From CAUZWH01 sp965224275 (GTDB taxonomy: Bacteria > Pseudomonadota > Alphaproteobacteria > SHVV01), in the NCBI GenBank assembly GCA_965224275.1, contig CBDCYR010000011.1, positions 310,001 to 374,000 on the forward strand: a stretch of 64,000 bases of DNA. Direction: 5' to 3'. Each line of letters opens with the position of its first letter. Positions within the stretch are counted from its first letter, which is position 1. Position numbers and translations under genes: made by a program. This document shows positions 25,192 to 33,220 of this stretch, piece by piece. The notes under the pieces are model-generated. The model made no database searches. It had not been told where the DNA came from and worked only from the letters and a program-made list of their open reading frames with translations.

Positions 25192-25274
25192 CAACATGCG
25201 CTGCAAAGCGTCCGCACCGCGATCTCACGACTTTACTTATTGCGAGCTGAGGCGACACCAACAGCAGGTATGAA

Positions 25275-25523
25275 ATGGCTAAGTTTTACGAACCCGACCT
25301 TGGCACCAACCCCGACGATCCTTTCGCACGCGACGAAAATGGCAAGCTCATTCGCCGCCCCTACTGGCTGGATATGAGTGATCGGACTCTCGTTATGGCG
25401 ATGACCCAGGGAATCGGCGCGAATTTGTCGAACGACTACAAACGTGCTCACATCGCCGACCTTAAGCGCGAGCATTTGATCGACCAGATTTGCGTCCAGG
25501 AAGTCATCCCTCCGAACTCGTAG
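25275..25523 (+). CDS. Hypothetical 82-residue protein
   Basis: Not recognised. A soluble, charged small protein (MAKFYEPDLGTNPDDPFARD; middle RRPYWLDMSDRTLVMAMTQG), with no signal peptide or membrane segment. An AGCAGG ribosome site lies upstream, and codon use resembles that of its neighbours, so it is probably a real gene. The pattern of hydrophobic residues suggests a small alpha-helical domain after an extended acidic N-terminus. It lies between thiSG and a VanZ-like gene. Confidence 0.6.
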   Translation: MAKFYEPDLGTNPDDPFARDENGKLIRRPYWLDMSDRTLVMAMTQGIGANLSNDYKRAHIADLKREHLIDQICVQEVIPPNS

Positions 25524-25563
25524 ATCCCGCGGCGGTAGAGGCCAGTTCGCCGCCGGTGCAACG

Positions 25564-25944
25564 ATGGTTATGTCGAGGTTGCAGACGTTCTGGAGGGCTG
25601 TTTTCTGGTTCGGGGTAATCGTGCTGTGCGGCGTTTCGTTGGTGCCACAACAGGATTTGCCGCAAACCGGCGTGCTCGACAAATGGACGCATGTTGCCGC
25701 CTATTTCGTGGTGATGGCGGCGAGCTATCCGGCTTACTTGAGCGCGCGACCGTTATCGGAAATCGCAATCAGTATTGGCCTCGTTGTCCTCGGCGCGGCC
25801 TTGGAGATAGTGCAAGGTTTTCTGCCCGATCGAATCATGAGCCTGACGGACGCATTAGCGAATGCGGGTGGAGTTCTTCTTGCAATAATTGCGTTTCAAA
25901 TCGGGGCAAGACTATTGCGCCGCTTCCGGGGCGCTGATTCGTAG
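25564..25944 (+). CDS. VanZ-like small membrane protein
   Basis: 126 residues with four hydrophobic segments. The pattern GVSLVPQQDLP..GVLDKWTHVAAYFVVMA and LEIVQGFLPDRIMSLTDALANAGGVLL matches the VanZ-like family (conserved DK.xH, ExxQ and DxxxNxxG positions). Function in Gram-negative bacteria is unknown; it is not evidence of glycopeptide resistance. Two start codons (25564 and 25570) are equally possible. Confidence 0.8.
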   Translation: MVMSRLQTFWRAVFWFGVIVLCGVSLVPQQDLPQTGVLDKWTHVAAYFVVMAASYPAYLSARPLSEIAISIGLVVLGAALEIVQGFLPDRIMSLTDALANAGGVLLAIIAFQIGARLLRRFRGADS

Positions 25945-26078
25945 TCTTTAGCCTGGCCGTCTTGGATTGACCTACCAATTAGGGAGTAGGGAATCTACCT
26001 GAGGTGAATAGGGGCCCCCCTTTGGTGTACCGTTGGTTTTGGATCGTCGCCTCAGTCGTGCGATAAGGGGAAGGTTCG

Positions 26079-26288
26079 GTGCAGCGCATTCGCTTGTTTG
26101 CAACGTTTGGTCTTGGCCTTGTTGCCTGCGTGGGTTTGTCAGGCGCATTCATCGTCGTAACCATCGACCAAACTAATCTGATCTCAACCCTGTCGGTGTC
26201 GAACGCTAAGCCGCTCTTGCTGACAGGATTGTTCGGACTCGCGGGTTTTTTTGTCTTCGCACGGCGTCCGCGCCGGATTGGTAAATAG
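26079..26288 (+). CDS. Small two-helix membrane protein of unknown function
   Basis: 69 residues, GTG start with a strong upstream AAGGGGAAGG. An N-terminal signal-like helix (about 5-27), a short polar middle (TIDQTNLISTLSVSNAK) and a C-terminal hydrophobic helix ending FVFARRPRRIGK. The hydrophobic helix plus Arg cluster superficially resembles a PEP-CTERM-type sorting tail, but the PEP-like motif is absent. The gene is 24 bp upstream of a cyclic-nucleotide-binding protein, so the two may be co-expressed. Confidence 0.5.
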   Translation: MQRIRLFATFGLGLVACVGLSGAFIVVTIDQTNLISTLSVSNAKPLLLTGLFGLAGFFVFARRPRRIGK

Positions 26289-26312
26289 GCGAGCCCGACA
26301 AAGGATTCTCGA

Positions 26313-26690
26313 ATGCTCAAGACCGAAGATTTAATAACGATTGCGTTCGAAGCCGGCGAAACGATGTTCAATAAGGGTGATTTGTCGAATGATTGCGCCT
26401 ACATCATCAAATCCGGAAGTGTTGCGATACGATCCAATGTGGGCGGCCAAGACGTCCTGATCGATACCTTGGGCCGCGGCGATTTTGTCGGGGAGATGGC
26501 CTTGATCGACGATGAGCCACGCTCCGCGACGGCTGTTACGGCGCAGGATACCAAGTGCTCAGTGGTCACCAAACAGGAGATCGATCGAGCGCTTAGTGAT
26601 GCCGACCTCTTAGCGTACATACTGGTACGAACGCTCACCAAGCGGCTACGCAAAACGACCGAACGGGCGGATGCATATTTCGGCGACTAA
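26313..26690 (+). CDS. Stand-alone cyclic nucleotide-binding domain protein
   Basis: 125 residues forming one CRP-type cNMP-binding beta-barrel: GETMFNKGDLSNDCAYIIKSG, then the phosphate-binding cassette GDFVGEMALIDDEPRSATA (Gly, Glu, Arg in place for cAMP or cGMP), and a C-helix. No helix-turn-helix or effector domain follows, so it may act as a regulatory subunit in trans or as a ligand-responsive adaptor. Partner unknown. Convergent with marR. Confidence 0.85.
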   Translation: MLKTEDLITIAFEAGETMFNKGDLSNDCAYIIKSGSVAIRSNVGGQDVLIDTLGRGDFVGEMALIDDEPRSATAVTAQDTKCSVVTKQEIDRALSDADLLAYILVRTLTKRLRKTTERADAYFGD

Positions 26691-26712
26691 CGAGGCGCCG
26701 GGGTTGTAACCA

Positions 26713-26824
26713 GAACCTGTTTCCTAGATAGGGATTTGCCTTAGCAGGTCGGCAACGAGGCGTCCGGCGAACCTGTTTCCTAGATAGGGATTTGCCTTAG
26801 CAGGTCGGCAACGAGGCGTCCGGC
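26713..26824. repeat. Exact 56-bp tandem duplication at the 3' end of marR
   Basis: 26713-26768 and 26769-26824 are identical, 56 bp, head to tail (each begins GAACCTGTTTCC). The proximal copy contains the last codons and stop (26797-26799) of marR; the distal copy repeats them outside the gene. This is the same kind of event as the nrdJ 3' duplication. Confidence 0.95.
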
Positions 26825-27270
26825 GGCGGTGTGAGCTTGGCGCGTGTATGCCGATCGAGCTTGGCCAGCAAACGATCAAACACGGCCCACTCATCGGCGC
26901 TGAGGGCGCCGCGCAGATCGTCTTCGAATAATTCAGCTTCTGGAACGATCGCTTGGTAGATCGCCCGTCCTTTGGCGCTGAGCTTTAGCAGGTGACGCCG
27001 ACCATCGGATTTGTCAGCACGGCGCAAGAGACGCCCGGCCGCCAACAGACTTTTGATGGCTCGACTGACTTGGACCTTGTCCATTGCTGTAAACACACAT
27101 ACGGCTGAGGGAGATAAGTCCGAATAGCGGCCGAGGACTGCCATCACCCGCCACTCGGAAATGTTCAGGTCGTAGCGTTCCGCATAAATGCCGGCGAGCG
27201 CGGTGCTCACCCGATTGGTCAGTACTGAAAGTCGATAAGGCAGGAAGTTCTCGAGGAGCAGGGGTTGCAT
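26797..27270 (-). CDS. MarR-family transcriptional regulator, probably of tyrosine catabolism
   Basis: 157 residues from ATG 27270 (MQPLLLENFLPYRLSVLTNR). Winged helix-turn-helix: recognition segment MDKVQVSRAIKSLLAAGRLLRR and wing KSDGRRHLLKLSAKGRAIY. An upstream in-frame TTG at 27309 falls inside the operator and is rejected. It is divergent from hppD-hmgA-maiA, with a near-perfect palindrome between them, so I infer repression of both directions relieved by a tyrosine-pathway intermediate. The 3' end is part of a tandem duplication. Confidence 0.85.
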   Translation of the reverse strand: MQPLLLENFLPYRLSVLTNRVSTALAGIYAERYDLNISEWRVMAVLGRYSDLSPSAVCVFTAMDKVQVSRAIKSLLAAGRLLRRADKSDGRRHLLKLSAKGRAIYQAIVPEAELFEDDLRGALSADEWAVFDRLLAKLDRHTRAKLTPPPDASLPTC

Positions 27271-27297
27271 ACGACTTCTACTAAATGTTTTTTGTTG

Positions 27298-27321
27298 ATA
27301 TAGTTTCAAATGAAACTATAT
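27298..27321. promoter_or_regulatory. Palindromic operator between marR and hppD
   Basis: Eleven-base arm ATATAGTTTCA, a 2-base centre (AA), then the exact reverse complement arm. Size and AT-rich dyad are typical of MarR-family operators. It is 28 bp upstream of marR and 112 bp upstream of hppD. Confidence 0.8.
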
Positions 27322-27432
27322 TTGTTAGCGTATCGGCACGTCAAGCATCGACCGAGTGCAGGGGAAGCTGAAAGTGGCGTGCGAGGGGAGACGCTGTTGG
27401 CGCAAAATCCAAACCGGAGCGAAGACAATCCG

Positions 27433-28470
27433 ATGGGAACCGATGGATTTGAATTCATCGAATATACCGCGCCGGATCCCGCGCACCTGACCCGCCTGTT
27501 CGAAGCAATGGGATTTCCCGCCGTCGCGCGCCATCGCTCGAAGGACGTAACGTTATTTCAGCAGGGCGACGTTAATTTTATTGTCAATGCAGAACCCAAT
27601 AGTTTTGCGCAGGCCTTTGCCAAGGTTCATGGCCCGAGTGCCTGTGCAATGGCGTTTCGCGTGGCCGATGCGGCGATGGCGTTCGATCGGGCAATTGAAC
27701 TCGGTGCAAAACCGTATACCGGGTCGGTCGGTCCGATGGAGCTTAGTATCCCCGCGATTGAGGGGATTGGCGGCAGTTTGATTTACCTTGTCGACCGCTA
27801 CGGCGACCGCACGATCTACGACGTTGATTTCACGCCGACAGGCGCTACGCCCTCGACCAAGAAAACCGGCATCCAATCGATCGATCATCTCACCCACAAT
27901 GTTCACCAGGGACGGATGGGTCATTGGGCAGAGTTTTATGAGCGTATCTTCAATTTTCGCGAAATTCGTTTCTTCGATATCGAGGGCCAGCAAACCGGGC
28001 TGCGGAGCCGTGCCATGACCAGCCCTTGTGGAAAAATTCGCATACCCATCAATGAATCCACCGATAATCGATCGCAAATTGCTGAATATCTCGAGGCCTA
28101 CAAAGGCGAAGGAATCCAGCACATTGCCCTCGGGTCGTCGGACATTTTTACCACCGTCGATGCCCTCAACGACGGTGGCATTAAGTTCCTGAGAACGCCC
28201 GATGCCTATTACGACGCGATCGACCAGCGTCTTCCGGGTCACGGCGAGGATGTCGAACGTCTGCGCACCAAGCAGGTGCTCGTCGACGGAACCATCGCCG
28301 AGGACGCCGCTCTGTTGTTGCAGATATTTACCGAGAATCAGATAGGCCCGATATTCTTTGAAATGATTCAACGTAAGGGCGACGAAGGTTTCGGCGAGGG
28401 AAACTTCCAAGCCCTGTTCGAGGCGATCGAGCGCGATCAGATTGAGCGCGGCGTCCTACAGCCACAATGA
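27433..28470 (+). CDS. hppD: 4-hydroxyphenylpyruvate dioxygenase
   Basis: 345 residues from ATG 27433 (MGTDGFEFIEYTAPD). A vicinal-oxygen-chelate Fe(II) enzyme that converts 4-hydroxyphenylpyruvate to homogentisate. The iron ligands are in place: His in SIDHLTHNV (about 151), His in IQHIALGSSD (about 230) and Glu in GPIFFEMIQRKG (about 310). The C-terminal FGEGNFQALFEAIERDQ is the gating helix. The open frame extends to 27310 but that N-terminus would span the operator. Its stop overlaps the hmgA start. Confidence 0.97.
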   Translation: MGTDGFEFIEYTAPDPAHLTRLFEAMGFPAVARHRSKDVTLFQQGDVNFIVNAEPNSFAQAFAKVHGPSACAMAFRVADAAMAFDRAIELGAKPYTGSVGPMELSIPAIEGIGGSLIYLVDRYGDRTIYDVDFTPTGATPSTKKTGIQSIDHLTHNVHQGRMGHWAEFYERIFNFREIRFFDIEGQQTGLRSRAMTSPCGKIRIPINESTDNRSQIAEYLEAYKGEGIQHIALGSSDIFTTVDALNDGGIKFLRTPDAYYDAIDQRLPGHGEDVERLRTKQVLVDGTIAEDAALLLQIFTENQIGPIFFEMIQRKGDEGFGEGNFQALFEAIERDQIERGVLQPQ

Positions 28471-29615
28471 GGTCGACGATGGACCATCCGATCACGTTTC
28501 CCCGCATCGAGGGCCGCACCTCGCGACAGGCTCATGCCGACCTTCCTGCGGGAACTTATGAGCGAGAAGTCGGACGTGAGGGATTCTTCGGCCCGGCGAC
28601 ACACATTTACCACACGCATCCACCAACCGGCTGGAGTAATTGGGAGGGGCCGACGCGACCGCGCGCGTTCGATACCACCCGTGTCACCGACGCCGCGGCG
28701 TCACCCATTGACGCCGTGCGTCTTCTCTCCAATGCACATGTCGACTATCGCCTATGGCGCACCGATGGCGCCATGGACCACCTCGTGCGCAACGGCGACG
28801 GTGACGAAATTCTGTTCGTCCATGCCGGGGCTGGTGAACTGTATTGCGATTTCGGCCATCTCAGCTTTCGCGACGGTGACTATATCGTGCTGCCACGCGG
28901 CACCATGTGGCGCGTTGAAACCTCCGCGCCGACCACGATGCTCATGATTGAGGCAACCGAGGACGCTTATCGGCTGCCCGACAAGGGAGTCGCCGGCGAT
29001 CACGCGATTTTCGATCCGGCCATGCTCGACGTGCCTGCCATCAACGACCGTTTCGTCGCCCAGCAGGGTGATATGGATTGGCAGCTCAAACTCAAACGGC
29101 GCGGCGCGGTCAGTACAGTGAGTTATCCCTACAACCCGCTTGACGCAGTGGGTTGGAAAGGGACGCTCTTGCCGGTACGAATAAATTGGCGTGACATGCG
29201 CCCATTGATGAGCCATCGGTACCATCTGCCGCCGTCTGTGCACACGACATTCCAGGCAAATCGGTTCGTCATTTGCACCTTCGTACCGCGGCCTTTGGAA
29301 TCGGACGCAGGCGCACTTCGCGTGCCATTTTATCATTCCAACGCCGACTACGACGAGGTGATCTTCTATCACGCTGGGGATTTCTTCAGCCGTGACAATA
29401 TCCATCCCGGAATGATTAGCTTCCACCCAGCCGGCTTTCCCCATGGGCCGCATCCCAAAGCATTCGCAGCGGGCGCCAGCCAAACCAAAAGCGAAACGGA
29501 CGAGGTCGCGGTCATGGTCGATACACGCGATGCGCTAGACATAGCGATCGGTGCCGAGGCGATCGAGTGGGGCGACTACGTCAATTCGTGGCAAGTTCGC
29601 GACGCCGCCGAGTAA
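28467..29615 (+). CDS. hmgA: Homogentisate 1,2-dioxygenase
   Basis: 382 residues, shorter than the about 430-residue classical enzyme but typical of a shorter bacterial group. A cupin-fold Fe(II) enzyme opening homogentisate to maleylacetoacetate. Features: THIYHTHPPTGWSNWEGP, the first cupin (DEILFVHAGAGELYCDFG), and the metal-site region YHSNADYDEVIFYHAGDF, then HPAGFPHGPHP with the conserved His and Glu ligands. Start at 28467 overlaps hppD by four bases (ATGA); a second ATG at 28479 is possible. Confidence 0.92.
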   Translation: MRSTMDHPITFPRIEGRTSRQAHADLPAGTYEREVGREGFFGPATHIYHTHPPTGWSNWEGPTRPRAFDTTRVTDAAASPIDAVRLLSNAHVDYRLWRTDGAMDHLVRNGDGDEILFVHAGAGELYCDFGHLSFRDGDYIVLPRGTMWRVETSAPTTMLMIEATEDAYRLPDKGVAGDHAIFDPAMLDVPAINDRFVAQQGDMDWQLKLKRRGAVSTVSYPYNPLDAVGWKGTLLPVRINWRDMRPLMSHRYHLPPSVHTTFQANRFVICTFVPRPLESDAGALRVPFYHSNADYDEVIFYHAGDFFSRDNIHPGMISFHPAGFPHGPHPKAFAAGASQTKSETDEVAVMVDTRDALDIAIGAEAIEWGDYVNSWQVRDAAE

Positions 29616-29620
29616 CGTCG

Positions 29621-30265
29621 ATGACCATGATCCTCTACGGATACTGGCGCTCCTCCGCTACCTATCGGGCCCGTATTGCGCTTAATTTGAAGGGTATCGC
29701 TTACGAGCAGCGCTCACTCGTGTTGCGCGCTGGGGAGCAGCGACATCCGGATTACCTCAAGCTCAACCCGCAGGCGCGCGTGCCAACCCTCATAGACGGC
29801 ACGATCGTGCTAACGCAGTCGCAGGCGATCGTCGAATATCTCGAAGAACGCCACCCCGAACCGAGGTTATTACCGAACGATATTGCGCAGCGTGCACGTG
29901 TCAGAGCGCTTGCGGCCGCTGTCGCGTGCGATATTCATCCCGCGAACAACTTGATGATATTGGAGTATCTTCGAGACCCACTGAACCTACGTGAGGACAA
30001 TATACAGCGTTGGTATGAGCATTGGGTCGTGACCGGTTTGCGGGGCTTGGAGGGTCTTTTGGCCGAGAATCCGAACACCGGTCGGTACTGCCATGGCGAT
30101 TCGCCGACCATGGCCGACGCTTTCCTGGTGCCGCAAGTCCACAATGCCCGACGCTACGACTGCCCGCTTGACCAGTTCCCAACGATCGTCCGCATTGATG
30201 CGGCGTGTGGAGAGTTGGAAGCCATCGATAATGCGAGCCCGGAAAACCAGCCCGACGCCGAGTAA
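29621..30265 (+). CDS. maiA: Maleylacetoacetate isomerase (zeta-class GST)
   Basis: 214 residues from ATG 29621, five bases after hmgA. Glutathione-dependent cis-trans isomerisation of maleylacetoacetate to fumarylacetoacetate. N-terminal thioredoxin-like domain with the zeta motif region YWRSSATYRARIALNLKG (the usual SSCS has become SSAT, so the conserved Cys is Ala, while the Ser is kept) and NPQARVPTLIDG, then a helical C-terminal domain. No fumarylacetoacetase gene follows; the next gene is convergent. Confidence 0.93.
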   Translation: MTMILYGYWRSSATYRARIALNLKGIAYEQRSLVLRAGEQRHPDYLKLNPQARVPTLIDGTIVLTQSQAIVEYLEERHPEPRLLPNDIAQRARVRALAAAVACDIHPANNLMILEYLRDPLNLREDNIQRWYEHWVVTGLRGLEGLLAENPNTGRYCHGDSPTMADAFLVPQVHNARRYDCPLDQFPTIVRIDAACGELEAIDNASPENQPDAE

Positions 30266-30307
30266 CGGATACGTCTTGCGCCCGTGCAGCCGCTACGTTT
30301 TGCGTAA

Positions 30308-31543
30308 TCAGTCGGCGGGTTCGAGTCGGTATATGGCGCCGCGAGACGAGTCGTTCAACAGATAGATAAAGCCATCCGGCCCCTGCCGCACGTCTCGGAT
30401 TCGGCCCAACTTACGGCGCAGCAAGCGTTCCTCGTGAACAATCTTGCGACCGTCGACCTCCAGGCGCACCAAAAGCCGATCCTTAAGTGCGCCTACCAGC
30501 AAGTTGCCGCGCCAGTTGGGAAACTTGTCGCCGTCGTAGAATGCCATGCCGGACGGAGCTATCGACGGAACCCAATAATGCACCGGCGGCTCGACGCCGG
30601 GATGAGTTGGCTGGCTCGAGATCGTCGATCCATCATAATTGATGCCGTAACTGACGATTGGCCAGCCATAATTCGCCCCGGCCTTGATGATGTTGATTTC
30701 ATCGCCGCCGCGTGGGCCGTGCTCGTGCATCCAGACCAGGCCGCTGCCCGGTTGACGTGCAATGCCTTGAACATTGCGGTTGCCACGCGTGAAGATTTCA
30801 GGTCGCGCCCCGCTTTTCGAGGCGAACGGATTGTCGCGCGGCACGCTACCGTCAACATGAATTCGTATGACGCTGCCGCGGTGGTCGCTCAGATCTTGAG
30901 CGCTGCTGCGTTCGGCGCGGTCGCCGAGGGTTATGTAGAGGAACCCATCATCCGAGATTAGAAGCCGTGAGCCGAAGTGGCGCCCGCCGCTTGATTTCGG
31001 CAGCGCCCGGAAAATCACGGTGACATCGGTCAGGCGATCACCGGCCAACACCGCCCGCACCACCTCCGTTCCCAGACGACCGCCGGCGCGTCCAGCGTAG
31101 GATAGATAGAGAAGATGGTTGGCCGCAAAGTTCGGGTGAAGAACGACGTCGAGGAGGCCGCCTTGTCCATCTTGTGTGACGTTTCCTGGTAACCCGGCGA
31201 CGACCTTGCGCACCAGCCTACCGCGCTCGACGAGGCGCAAGCGCCCGCGCCGCTCGGTCACCATGATGCGAGCATCGGGAAGAAACGCCAGGCTCCAGGG
31301 ATGGTCGAGGCCGTCGGCAATTCGGACAAGCCGAAAGCTGTGCCGTTCGGATTGAAATACCTCCTGTGCATGGACGGGTACAAGCCAACCGAGAAAGCTT
31401 GCGCCCAAGGCGATGCCGAATGCGCCAGCGATAGCGATAGCTGGTGGACCAATCGACGCGCGCCACCGCGACAGACAGATGATCAAGCTGCGATGCTTAC
31501 TGCGGATCGTGCCACGATCGTCGGCGTCGCGGTCAATGCTCAT
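30308..31543 (-). CDS. PQQ-dependent aldose sugar dehydrogenase (YliI type)
   Basis: 411 residues with a cytoplasmic N-terminal tail and then a hydrophobic signal or anchor (about 33-55), so it is periplasmic or membrane-tethered. Six-bladed beta-propeller family: LDHPWSLAFLPDARIMVTER with the catalytic His, GGRHFGSRLLISDDGFLYITLGDR with the Ca/PQQ site, and WMHEHGPRGGDEINII followed by GANYGWP. Oxidises aldose sugars to lactones with PQQ. It overlaps the upstream LuxR-type gene by 11 bp and is probably controlled with it. Confidence 0.88.
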   Translation of the reverse strand: MSIDRDADDRGTIRSKHRSLIICLSRWRASIGPPAIAIAGAFGIALGASFLGWLVPVHAQEVFQSERHSFRLVRIADGLDHPWSLAFLPDARIMVTERRGRLRLVERGRLVRKVVAGLPGNVTQDGQGGLLDVVLHPNFAANHLLYLSYAGRAGGRLGTEVVRAVLAGDRLTDVTVIFRALPKSSGGRHFGSRLLISDDGFLYITLGDRAERSSAQDLSDHRGSVIRIHVDGSVPRDNPFASKSGARPEIFTRGNRNVQGIARQPGSGLVWMHEHGPRGGDEINIIKAGANYGWPIVSYGINYDGSTISSQPTHPGVEPPVHYWVPSIAPSGMAFYDGDKFPNWRGNLLVGALKDRLLVRLEVDGRKIVHEERLLRRKLGRIRDVRQGPDGFIYLLNDSSRGAIYRLEPAD

Positions 31544-32687
31544 TCGTGGAAGAGCCAGCTTCTACGAGAAGCGTGAGGCGTACCAGATCCGCCTGCCGAC
31601 GCACATCGGTTTTGTCCATCGCGTGGCGGAGATGGACGCGCGCTGTCGCAATTGCAATACCCGAGCCCTTAGCGTAGTCGGCCAGGCTCTGGCCGCTAGA
31701 GAGCGCGATCGCAAGTTTCGCCTCGGCCGCCGTCAGACCGTAGATCGATGCGAGACCCTGCTCATCGAGTCCGGTTTTCCGGCTCGGGTCGGAAATAACG
31801 ATGATCGCGCCCGGACCGGGCAGGGAGAATGCAGCGATCTCAGTTGAAACGGGAGCCACCGTGACGACATAGGGCTGGAGCGAGGTGGCGCAAGTAATAC
31901 GCAACGTTGTCGCTCGACGATCGACCAACCTGGATTGACAAGCGCGTGAGATCACCTCTTCAAGTTTGCGCCCTTCCCGATTGAGTCGCGCGACCAAGCG
32001 TTGTCGGCGCACTGTCATTCCGTCGCGTCGGCCGATGATGGCTTCGGCCGATTGGTTCATGAGCTGGATGCGGCCGTCCGTGTCCGTGAGGATGATCCCG
32101 GCCGAAAGCTGATCAAACGCGTCGCCATCGGCATGGCGCCACAAGGCTTGCTGCTCAAGTCGTCGGCCAATCTGTGCCGCGCGCTGCAGGTGCGGCAATA
32201 TCTTCGAAAAAAATGAGATTTCGCTGCGATCGACGTGGCCCTCCGACTTGGACCGCTGCAGAGCGACAACACCGCGGCCGTATTCGTGGTCGTAAAGGAA
32301 ACCGGCGATGAAGTAGCGGAGATTGTATTTTGCAATCCACGCATACCACTCGTTGCTGTTGATGAAGGGTTCACCACCAAGTTGGTCGTCGTAGTAAATG
32401 CGCTCTTGCGGGAAGCGTTGACCGTATTCGATTCGCGGGCAAATAGACGCGTAGTGCGTTGCGTACTCGGCCGAACATTGCGGATCGACGTCAACGTCCG
32501 CCAGCAACGCGACCTCGGTGTTTTCGTGATGAACGCCCAACAGATTTGCGCAGCTGGAGTGGGTTGCGTCGCGAAGTTCGCTCAGGACTCGGTGCCAGGC
32601 GCTCGGATCGATCGCCGCGTCGTAGATATTGCCCACGAGCTCCGCGAACTCGTCCTCGTCTAGTCGAATACCACTTTTCCGAGGCAT
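31533..32687 (-). CDS. LuxR-type helix-turn-helix regulator with PAS-like domain
   Basis: 384 residues. N-terminal about 170 residues are an uncharacterised sensor region (LVGNIYDAAIDPSAWHRVL is a pattern shared by many such alphaproteobacterial regulators); a PAS-like segment at about 190-290 (SAGIILTDTDGRIQLMNQSAEAII); a C-terminal GerE-type HTH (GLTAAEAKLAIALSSGQSLADYAKGSGIAIATARVHLRHA, in parts). No phosphorylation domain. The downstream dehydrogenase overlaps it, so it may regulate that gene or itself. Confidence 0.85.
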   Translation of the reverse strand: MPRKSGIRLDEDEFAELVGNIYDAAIDPSAWHRVLSELRDATHSSCANLLGVHHENTEVALLADVDVDPQCSAEYATHYASICPRIEYGQRFPQERIYYDDQLGGEPFINSNEWYAWIAKYNLRYFIAGFLYDHEYGRGVVALQRSKSEGHVDRSEISFFSKILPHLQRAAQIGRRLEQQALWRHADGDAFDQLSAGIILTDTDGRIQLMNQSAEAIIGRRDGMTVRRQRLVARLNREGRKLEEVISRACQSRLVDRRATTLRITCATSLQPYVVTVAPVSTEIAAFSLPGPGAIIVISDPSRKTGLDEQGLASIYGLTAAEAKLAIALSSGQSLADYAKGSGIAIATARVHLRHAMDKTDVRRQADLVRLTLLVEAGSSTNEH

Positions 32688-32750
32688 ATCACCGTGGTCT
32701 GAGCTTCACCGACGTCCGTTGCTCGCTGCGCAGACGGAATCGAGTCCAGG

Positions 32751-33197
32751 TTAGCACGATAGGCAGCTCTCCCGGGCATTCGAGACTGCACGGTCCAAAT
32801 TCTCGGCCGATAGAAAGCCGGGAATGATGCTGTCTCCGATTACGAAGCCCGGCGTTCCCTTTACGCCAAGCGCTTCTGCGAGCCGATAATTGCGCTGAAT
32901 AATTCGGTTGACCGCCGGTGACCGAATATCGTCGCGCAGACGCTTAACGTCGAGCCCAACCCCTGCGGCCAGTTTGAAGACGCGCTGCTCGGTGAGTTTA
33001 CCGCGCGCCAACATGAGGGCGTTGTGGAAATCCCAATACTTCCCCTGTTTGCGAGATGCAATGGCCGCTCGGGACGCGAGGACCGATTCGGGCCCAAGGA
33101 TTGGGTATTCTTTGTAGATGATTTTGACGTCGATGTTTCGATCGCGATAGGCGGTTAGGATCGGATGGTGGGGTGCCTTGGGCCAGGAAACAAGAGC
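32751..33197 (-). pseudogene. DsbA-family thiol oxidoreductase, N-terminus lost
   Basis: The frame is open from a TAG at 33198-33200 to TAA at 32751. From HHPILTAYRD onward it reads like a DsbA/Com1-type protein (FKEYPILGPES-like segment KEYPILGPESVLASRAAIAS, GKYWDFHNALM, GTPGFVIGDSIIPG with the cis-Pro). The signal peptide, first strand and C-x-x-C active site that should precede HPILTAY are missing, replaced by the 3' flank of the M48 gene. No start codon is well placed; the first ATG (33014) is far inside. I read it as a decayed gene, 5'-deleted next to the M48 stop. Confidence 0.8.
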
Positions 33198-33220
33198 CTA
33201 GGCCCGCTATCACGCGGGAT

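Noticed and set aside
25564..25944. Glycopeptide-resistance gene (vanZ)
   Set aside because: The protein is only VanZ-like by fold; no other van genes are present and the family is widespread in Gram-negatives with unrelated roles.
26079..26288. PEP-CTERM sorted exoprotein
   Set aside because: There is a hydrophobic helix and Arg cluster at the C-terminus but no PEP-type motif, and no exosortase gene is in the window.
27271..27432. Longer marR and hppD starts that meet at 27309/27310
   Set aside because: Both would translate through the palindromic operator; the internal ATGs give family-like N-termini.
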